Shown here: positions 51,124-55,534 of the stretch, in pieces | How positions within the stretch are numbered: position 1 is the first letter of the stretch | Layout: each line of letters begins with the position of its first letter | Source: Zavarzinella formosa DSM 19928 | Lineage (GTDB): Bacteria > Planctomycetota > Planctomycetia > Gemmatales > Gemmataceae | Length of the DNA: 55,534 nucleotides | Direction of reading: 5' to 3' | NCBI RefSeq assembly: GCF_000255705.1 | Contig: NZ_JH636450.1 | Span: 1 to 55,534, forward strand | Notes under the pieces: model-generated | The model's database searches: none | What the model was told of the DNA's origin: nothing | The model's input: only the letters and a program-made list of their open reading frames with translations | Translations under genes and position numbers: made by a program

Positions 51124-52770
51124 TTGTCACGATTTCTGGCGATCGATGTGGATCAAACCCACATCCATGTGGTGGCGGGAGTGGCGAAAGGAGGCGTGCC
51201 GACGCTGGAGTCGGCGGCCGCCCTGCCCCTCAAGGCGCCGCTTTCAGTGGCGACAGCCGCCGACTTGGGGAAGGAGTTTCGGGAGGCCCTCAAGGCCGCC
51301 GGAATCGCCCCGGCTCCGGTGCTGGTGTCCCTCGGGCGGGACAGGGTCATCGTCAAGGATGCGAAGATTCCCCCCGGCGTGCCCGAGACCGAGGAAGCCT
51401 CCCTCGTCCGCTTTCAGGCGAGCAAAGATCTGACGGAGGCCGTCGACGCCGTCATCATTGACTATTACACGCTCACCCGGCCGGAGCCGGACGGCCAGCG
51501 CCGGGCGGTGATCGTCTCGCTTCGCCGGGAATATCTGGAGGCATATCGCCAGTTTTGCACGGCCGCCGGGCTGAAACTGGCCGGGGCCACCCCCCGACCG
51601 ATCGGCTCGCTCGGGGCGTTGACGCGGGCGATCAAGACGGGAGATGTCACCGCTCCCGTGTCCCGCTCGGCCTCCGTGGCGATGCTCAGCCGGGGCGACA
51701 AGTGGGGCGAGTTGATGATCGCCCGCGACGATCAGGTGTTGTTCTCGCGGGCCGTGAGCGCCGGGGCGTTGAACTCCGAGGCGATGCTGCTTGGCGAAAT
51801 CAAGCGCAACCTCGCCGTTTATAACGGGCAGACCCCGCAGCAACCCGTGGAGGCCCTGTTTGTCGTCGAGGCCAGCGGCCCGGCCGGCGCCTGGTCCGGC
51901 CGCATCCGGGCGGGGCTGACCATCCCCGTGCAGGGGTTCGACCCGTTGTTCGGCGTCGAAAACGACACGACGCCGGAAACACGCGGCCACTATGCCGGGT
52001 TGGTGGGGCTGCTGCAACAGAAGTCCCTCGCCCTGCCGCTGGCGGTCGATTTCCTGTCCCCCCGCGAACCCAAGCCGCCGTCCCGTCGCAAAGAGAACAT
52101 GATGGCGCTGGCCGGGTTCGGCGTGTTGCTGCTGGTCTTGGGGGCGTTGGTCTTCGGTTATACCCGCGTGATGGCCAAGGACCGCCAGGTCGCCCAGTTA
52201 ATCAAAGAAAAAAAAGCGGCGGACGACACGTTAAAGGAATTGGAAGTGGACAGGAAACGGATCAAGGCCGTCCGGGAATGGGATCAGAAGCGGATCAACT
52301 GGCTGGACGAACTTTACGACATGTCCTCCCGTTTCCCGGACAGCAAGACCACCAAGCTCGACTTGTTCCGGGGCGAGGCCCGCGATCCGGAAAAGGGGGC
52401 GAAGGTCAAGAACGTCGGCCGGATCGTCATGAAGGTGCAGACCAGCGCGGACAAGGCTTTCAACAACCTGCAAAGCGTGATGACCAGCGACCGGAAATAT
52501 CACGACATTGTGCCGCAAACACGCGGCGGCACCGGCGGCCGTCTCGGCTCGAACATGCAGCTTTACGAACTCAAGGCGGAACTGGAACACCGGATGCCAA
52601 ACGAGTACATCCGCAAGATGGTCGAGCCCCCCTCCCTCAAGCCTGACAAACGGACAGGCCCGGAGGAAAACCCTCGCGGCAAAGGGGGGGTTGGTGGCGG
52701 CGGTGGATTTCCCGGTGGCGGCGGTTTTGGCGGCGGATTCCCCGGCGGCTTCGGAGGGCCCGAATCATGA
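51124..52770 (+). CDS. gspL: GspL-like assembly protein (PilM/PilN fusion type)
   Basis: This is a 548-residue protein. The N-terminal part is an actin-like PilM/GspL fold (LSRFLAIDVDQTHIHVVAG, VSLGRDRVIVKDAKIPPG). It is followed by one membrane helix (MMALAGFGVLLLVLGALVFG), a coiled segment (IKEKKAADDTLKELEVDRKR) and a PilN-like ferredoxin-type domain. The last 30 residues are glycine/phenylalanine/proline-rich (GGGGFGGGFPGGFGGPES). GspL links the cytoplasmic ATPase GspE to the inner-membrane platform. The start appears to be TTG at 51124, since no ATG or GTG lies near the conserved N-terminus. An upstream in-frame TTG at 51088 is possible. The stop overlaps the next ATG by four bases. Confidence 0.85.
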   Translation: MSRFLAIDVDQTHIHVVAGVAKGGVPTLESAAALPLKAPLSVATAADLGKEFREALKAAGIAPAPVLVSLGRDRVIVKDAKIPPGVPETEEASLVRFQASKDLTEAVDAVIIDYYTLTRPEPDGQRRAVIVSLRREYLEAYRQFCTAAGLKLAGATPRPIGSLGALTRAIKTGDVTAPVSRSASVAMLSRGDKWGELMIARDDQVLFSRAVSAGALNSEAMLLGEIKRNLAVYNGQTPQQPVEALFVVEASGPAGAWSGRIRAGLTIPVQGFDPLFGVENDTTPETRGHYAGLVGLLQQKSLALPLAVDFLSPREPKPPSRRKENMMALAGFGVLLLVLGALVFGYTRVMAKDRQVAQLIKEKKAADDTLKELEVDRKRIKAVREWDQKRINWLDELYDMSSRFPDSKTTKLDLFRGEARDPEKGAKVKNVGRIVMKVQTSADKAFNNLQSVMTSDRKYHDIVPQTRGGTGGRLGSNMQLYELKAELEHRMPNEYIRKMVEPPSLKPDKRTGPEENPRGKGGVGGGGGFPGGGGFGGGFPGGFGGPES

Positions 52771-54077
52771 TTACCAAAGATCGCATGCTGGTGATCGTTC
52801 TGATCGGCTTCCTCGGCTTGGTCGGGCTGGGTTTCATCACCTACCAATTCATCATTGAGCCGATGGGCAAGTTGAACGAGCAAATCGTCACCCTCGGCGG
52901 GGAGGTTTCCCAGAAAGAACTCGAACTGCTTGAAATCCAGATGGACAAGGAAAAATTCAAGGCCATCAAGCAAATGAGCCTGCCGGGGGATGTCAACATC
53001 TCCCGCGGCACCTATTCGCGCCTGCTCAAGAGTCTCTTGGAACGCTCGGGCCTCCCGGCCGGTTCCTTCAAACTGGTGGTCTCCGAGGCGGATTCCAAGT
53101 CGGCCCCGGTGGTCGAGGGAAAAAAGACCGCCTATACCCGGCTCTCTTACGAAATCAGCGCGAAGGGGGAACTCTATTACTTCGTGGAGTTCCTCAAGCA
53201 TTTTTACGATCAGCCGATGTTGCACATGATCAAGAAGATCAACATCCAGCGGCCGTCGGACTCCAAGGCGCAGGCCAAGGCCGAACTGGACGTGGTGATT
53301 AACGTGGAAGCCATCGTCCTGGACAACGCGGCTGATCGCGGCACCCTTTACGCCGCGATACCGCAAGCGACGGCCATCGCCGGCGGGCTCGGATCAACCG
53401 GGATGGCGTTGCACTCCTACGAAAGCGGCCGGGGAAGCCCGATTGCCCTCGCCGGGTCGCTGGCCGAGCCGCACCGGGATTATCAGTCGATCTCGATGAA
53501 GAACATCTTTTTCGGCCCGGCCCCCGTCATCAAACCTCCTCCCGAAACCCCTGATTCGGTGGATCCGGAGGATGACATTTCCAAGTTCATCACGTTGACA
53601 TCGGTGGTCGGCCACCCGCAAGACGGCCTGCTCGTCGCGGTGTTCCGGGACAAGTTGAACAACCACGAGTACACCGTCACGCAGACCGAGAGCGGCAAAA
53701 TCTCCGTGGACGCGACCTACGACCTGAACGGCCGCAAAAAGACCATTTACAAGGCCGGCGGCCAGCAGATCATCTACGGCAGCGATGCGGGCCAAAACAA
53801 GCGAGTCTTCCGGGTCCGCCGGATCAACGCCGCCGATGTGATCGTGGAGGAAATCTATGAAGACAAGGAAAAAGCCAAGGAGAAAGCAACGTTCCCGTTG
53901 ATGGTCGCCGGCGGCCTCTGGTCGGCCGTTCATTTGAACGAGAAGTTTTGCAGCGTTGTCAGCATCGGCAATTCCTTCGACGGCCTCTCTCCGCTGACTT
54001 CCCGCGAAGCATTCAAGGCAATCTACGCCAAACCGTCCGTGCTGGCGGTGAGCAGCGACGAGGATCCGGGACGGTAA
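52767..54077 (+). CDS. gspM: GspM/PilO-like protein with a PilP/GspC-like C-terminal half
   Basis: This is a 436-residue protein. It has a short cytoplasmic start, a membrane helix (about 8-29), a coiled coil and a PilO/GspM ferredoxin-like domain (YSRLLKSLLERSGLPAGSFK, YYFVEFLKHFYDQPMLHMIK). After a linker, residues from about 235 begin DYQSISMKNIFFGPAPV, like the N-x-F motif that opens PilP or the GspC HR domain, and continue as a beta domain (FITLTSVVGHPQDGLLVAVF). One gene may thus supply two inner-membrane components. The ATGA overlap with gspL indicates coupling. Confidence 0.75.
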   Translation: MITKDRMLVIVLIGFLGLVGLGFITYQFIIEPMGKLNEQIVTLGGEVSQKELELLEIQMDKEKFKAIKQMSLPGDVNISRGTYSRLLKSLLERSGLPAGSFKLVVSEADSKSAPVVEGKKTAYTRLSYEISAKGELYYFVEFLKHFYDQPMLHMIKKINIQRPSDSKAQAKAELDVVINVEAIVLDNAADRGTLYAAIPQATAIAGGLGSTGMALHSYESGRGSPIALAGSLAEPHRDYQSISMKNIFFGPAPVIKPPPETPDSVDPEDDISKFITLTSVVGHPQDGLLVAVFRDKLNNHEYTVTQTESGKISVDATYDLNGRKKTIYKAGGQQIIYGSDAGQNKRVFRVRRINAADVIVEEIYEDKEKAKEKATFPLMVAGGLWSAVHLNEKFCSVVSIGNSFDGLSPLTSREAFKAIYAKPSVLAVSSDEDPGR

Positions 54078-54092
54078 AAAGGGTCGCAAAGA

Positions 54093-54230
54093 CAACCTCA
54101 CCCCCTAACCCCCTCTCCTGACAGAGAGGGGGAACAAAACCGGCCAACGAAGACGGGAAGTTATTGCCTGCGATACGCGCCCTCTTGCTCCCCCTCTCTT
54201 TTAGGAGAGGGGGCCGGGGGGTGAGGTTGC
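54093..54230. repeat. Nested palindrome with CCCCCTCTCC hairpins within the secretion operon
   Basis: CAACCTCACCCCC (54094-54106) pairs with GGGGGTGAGGTTG near 54217-54230. Inside are two smaller hairpins, CCCCTCTCCTGACAGAGAGG and its partner CCCCCTCTCTTTTAGGAGAG. The element lies in the 447-base gap 54078-54524 between the gspM-like and gspD-like genes, which otherwise holds only the gspD leader. It shares its nested design with 32592-32712. Confidence 0.85.
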
Positions 54231-54524
54231 CTTTGACCGGGGAGTGAAGCGTCCGTTTCCCCCGCCCATCCTGCCCGACAGGAAAAGATGGCGAAGCCTG
54301 CGAAGAACGTTTAAGATCCAAGTTCCGGCATTTTGGGGAAGAGGCATGTCGTTCAATCGCCCCGCGAAGATTAACCTTTCCTGAAACTTCGGTTGTTCTG
54401 GTCAATAATGAAAACCGGTTGTGCCGAAATTACCGGCAATGACAGGCCGCATGACGGCTAATGATGATATTCTTGGCCGATTCGCGGGGGCGAAGCGGTC
54501 CTTTCCGTCGGGGGAGTACGAACG

Positions 54525-55534
54525 ATGACGAGCAATTCAAGGCAACATTTCTGGCCTCGCCGGTGGATGCGCTCCTTCATCGGGGCGGGCATGGCCACCA
54601 GTTTCGTGGGCGGGGCCATCTGGGCCGCCGACCCGCTGTTTGAACAGCAAACCCCGAAGGATGCTCCCAAAATCGAACTTCCCAAGGTGGAAGTCCCGAA
54701 GGTGGAAGTCCCCTCGCTGACTCCCAAACCCCCGGCCAAGCCGGTGGTGAAGGAAAAGCTCGTCACCTTCGCCATGAGCGACAAGCCGTGGGCCAAGGTC
54801 ATCGAGTGGTACGCGGCCGAAACCGGCCTCGCGTTCCTCTCCACTGAGAAGGCCCCGGACGGCACCTTCAACTTCATCCCGCCAAAAACCAGCACGGGTG
54901 AAGCGAGGAAATACACGCTCTCCGAAGTCACGGATGTGATTAACGAAGGGCTGATGTCCAAGAACTTCGTGCTGATCCGGGGCGAACAATCCTTCCGCCT
55001 CTGGCCCGCCGACCAACCCATCGACCCCGTGCTTGTCCGCCGGGTCACGCTGGAAGAGTTGAAGACGCTCGGCGGCAAGGACATTGTCCAAGTCGTCTTG
55101 GTGCTCAAAACCGCGTCAGCCGAAGACATGCGGGACGATGTCAAAAAGATGCTGAGCAAGTCCAGCGAGGTGGTTGTTCTGAGACACCGGAACGCCCTCG
55201 TGATGATCGACACGGCCGCAAACTTGCGCCGGGTGGTGAATGACTTGGAGAGCAATCAAGACGTTGAAGATGGCAACTCGGCCGAGCAAATGTCCCACAA
55301 GTGCGTCTATGTGCGGGCACGAGACGCGGCCACCGCCATGCGGGAACTTCTCCGCACGGCCGACACCTCGACCACCCCGTTGTTCCAGCCGGGCATGATG
55401 GGCAGCTTCGGATTCGGCGGTTTTGGCGGCGGACCCGGCGCTGGCTTTGGGGGAGGCCCCTCCGGAGGGTTCGGCGGCGGACCTGGTGGCGGCTTTGGCG
55501 GCTTCAGCGGCGGCAACTTCCGCGGCGACCGGGG
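54525..55534 (+). CDS. gspD: Type II secretion secretin GspD, N-terminal part
   Basis: This gene is cut by the window end; 336 codons are visible. GGGGAG at 54511-54516 precedes the ATG. A membrane-like leader (FIGAGMATSFVGGAIWAADP) is followed by a Lys/Pro/Val-rich linker. An N0 domain comes next (VTFAMSDKPWAKVIEWYAAE), then an N1 domain (IVQVVLVLKTASAEDMRDDV, VVVLRHRNALVMIDTAANLR) and the start of N2 (KCVYVRARDAATAMRELL). N2 is interrupted by a Gly/Phe-rich run (FGFGGFGGGPGAGFGGG). Secretins form the outer-membrane channel. The C-terminal secretin domain lies beyond the window, so the assignment rests on the N domains and the operon. Confidence 0.88.
   Translation, partial: MTSNSRQHFWPRRWMRSFIGAGMATSFVGGAIWAADPLFEQQTPKDAPKIELPKVEVPKVEVPSLTPKPPAKPVVKEKLVTFAMSDKPWAKVIEWYAAETGLAFLSTEKAPDGTFNFIPPKTSTGEARKYTLSEVTDVINEGLMSKNFVLIRGEQSFRLWPADQPIDPVLVRRVTLEELKTLGGKDIVQVVLVLKTASAEDMRDDVKKMLSKSSEVVVLRHRNALVMIDTAANLRRVVNDLESNQDVEDGNSAEQMSHKCVYVRARDAATAMRELLRTADTSTTPLFQPGMMGSFGFGGFGGGPGAGFGGGPSGGFGGGPGGGFGGFSGGNFRGDR

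Noticed and set aside
1-55534. tRNA, rRNA or integrase-bounded genomic island
   Set aside because: No cloverleaf, rRNA segment, integrase or attachment-site duplication was found on either strand by eye.

Overview
The window reads as a high-GC chromosome segment of a planctomycete, most likely in or near the Gemmataceae. The evidence is the gene content: a DUF1549/DUF1553 protein followed by a DUF1501 protein (the planctomycete PSCyt-type pair), a DUF1559 pseudopilin, a very large secreted protein with an LEDR-type N-terminal motif, a Hanks-type kinase with extracytoplasmic modules, Rpn/DUF4351 proteins, and many intergenic palindromic repeats. I see no tRNA, rRNA or CRISPR array. The assignment is inference from families, not from a marker gene.

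Layout. 1-5636: a single-pass membrane protein, a secreted thioredoxin / cytochrome c / PHM-like copper protein, an Rpn/DUF4351 protein and a secreted squalene-cyclase-repeat protein. 5759-18779: a MoxR / DUF58 / BatA-like / VWA / large membrane protein cluster resembling Bat (aerotolerance) operons. It is split at 10961-12115 by a REP-associated tyrosine transposase (RAYT) inside an array of its likely REP palindromes. 18927-23366: a membrane protein, a DUF1559 pseudopilin, and minus-strand DinB/YfiT-like, YfcE-like and SGNH hydrolase genes. 23366-29653: one 2095-codon secreted repeat protein whose stop codon overlaps the start of the SGNH hydrolase. 29976-34094: the DUF1549/1553 and DUF1501 pair. 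34112-42542: an acyl-CoA-synthetase-like enzyme, a frameshifted remnant, an OB-fold membrane protein, a 14-repeat LRR protein, a GNAT, a HEAT-like protein, a Gfo/Idh/MocA protein and a ThuA-like protein. 42681-46517: a frameshifted Rpn gene converging on a receptor-like Ser/Thr kinase. 46906-55534: a type II secretion cluster, gspG-H-I-J-K-L-M-D, cut by the window end.

The most notable system-level signal is the RAYT with its palindromes. Five inverted pairs and one lone arm share the core CACTGCGTNAGCGGTGGGGG. Four of these elements flank the transposase and two pairs are dispersed (positions 29-98 and 32447-32526), with some paired-arm changes that preserve the stem. Several other palindrome families lie between genes, including one with a 38-bp arm present three times without change. 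Other points of interest are the thioredoxin / heme / copper fusion with all six expected copper ligands, the translational coupling of the giant surface protein to a hydrolase, a kinase carrying a long extracytoplasmic region of jelly-roll-like modules, and glycine-rich segments in several type II secretion components.
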